Assembly (NCBI GenBank): GCA_934655935.1
Contig: CAKUHJ010000049.1
Coordinates: forward strand, 1 to 11,965
Direction: 5' to 3'
DNA from: an uncultured Oscillospiraceae bacterium
Lineage (GTDB): Bacteria; Bacillota; Clostridia; Oscillospirales; Oscillospiraceae
DNA: 11,965 nt
Shown: in pieces, positions 11,945 through 11,965 of the stretch
How the letters are laid out: every line of letters begins with the position of its first letter
How positions within the stretch are numbered: the stretch's first letter is position 1
The notes under the pieces: model-generated
The model's input: only the letters and a program-made list of their open reading frames with translations
The model's database searches: none
Told to the model about the DNA's origin: nothing
Made by a program: the position numbers and the translations under genes

Positions 11945-11965
11945 CTTGATTGAACGCGAAGGGGG

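Noticed and set aside
1..11965. CRISPR array, tRNA, rRNA, transposon ends or phage genes
   Set aside because: No regularly spaced repeats, cloverleaf sequences, transposase-like frames or phage-type proteins were seen in reading both strands.

Overview
The window reads as chromosomal DNA of a GC-rich, low-oxygen-adapted Clostridia member. An Oscillospiraceae-like gut bacterium is my inference. The grounds are Gram-positive Shine-Dalgarno sites (AGGAGG-type), sigma-A-like promoters, an S-box (SAM-I) riboswitch on metK, a clostridial short-chain flavodoxin, CwlD (a spore-cortex amidase), a DUF3793 protein and a FeoB-associated Cys-rich membrane protein. I see no tRNA, rRNA, IS element, CRISPR array or phage gene.

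Left part (1-6030), housekeeping. The 5' part of metK (minus strand, cut by the window edge) lies behind a SAM-I riboswitch with its own terminator and a consensus promoter. Divergent from it is a rhomboid-fold membrane protein that seems to have lost its catalytic residues and carries a C-terminal Cys/His cluster; a long hairpin fills its 5' leader. Convergent to that is a four-gene minus-strand operon, trmB-cwlD-radA-HD phosphohydrolase, joined by short gaps and an ATGA overlap and ended by two abutting long hairpins. thiN (thiamine pyrophosphokinase) runs divergently from trmB; the two promoters stand back to back with only 1 bp between their -35 boxes.

Right part (6028-11832), an iron-uptake locus. 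The minus-strand order is feoA1, feoA2, feoB, FeoB-associated Cys-rich protein, a DtxR-like regulator that lacks metal ligands, and an HMA-domain (CopZ-like) protein. After a terminator come DUF3793 and flavodoxin under a separate promoter. A second, apparently metal-competent DtxR/MntR-family regulator is transcribed divergently from feoA1 and starts at TTG. I find one 18-bp imperfect palindrome (RGTTARAG...TAACY type) at four promoter positions: two at feoA1, one at the regulator's own promoter and one at DUF3793-flavodoxin. At feoA1 and DUF3793 it covers the -10 box in the same geometry. The simplest model is that the divergent DtxR protein, loaded with Fe(II), represses ferrous-iron import, itself and the flavodoxin operon, so that low iron turns on Feo uptake and swaps ferredoxin for flavodoxin.

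The most unusual points are the shared operator set, the metal-ligand-free DtxR paralogue inside the feo operon (possibly an analogue of FeoC), a highly acidic extracytoplasmic insertion of roughly 110-140 residues in FeoB, and several strong hairpins just after stop codons that lack a U tract. The last 130 bases hold only hairpins and no gene I can support.
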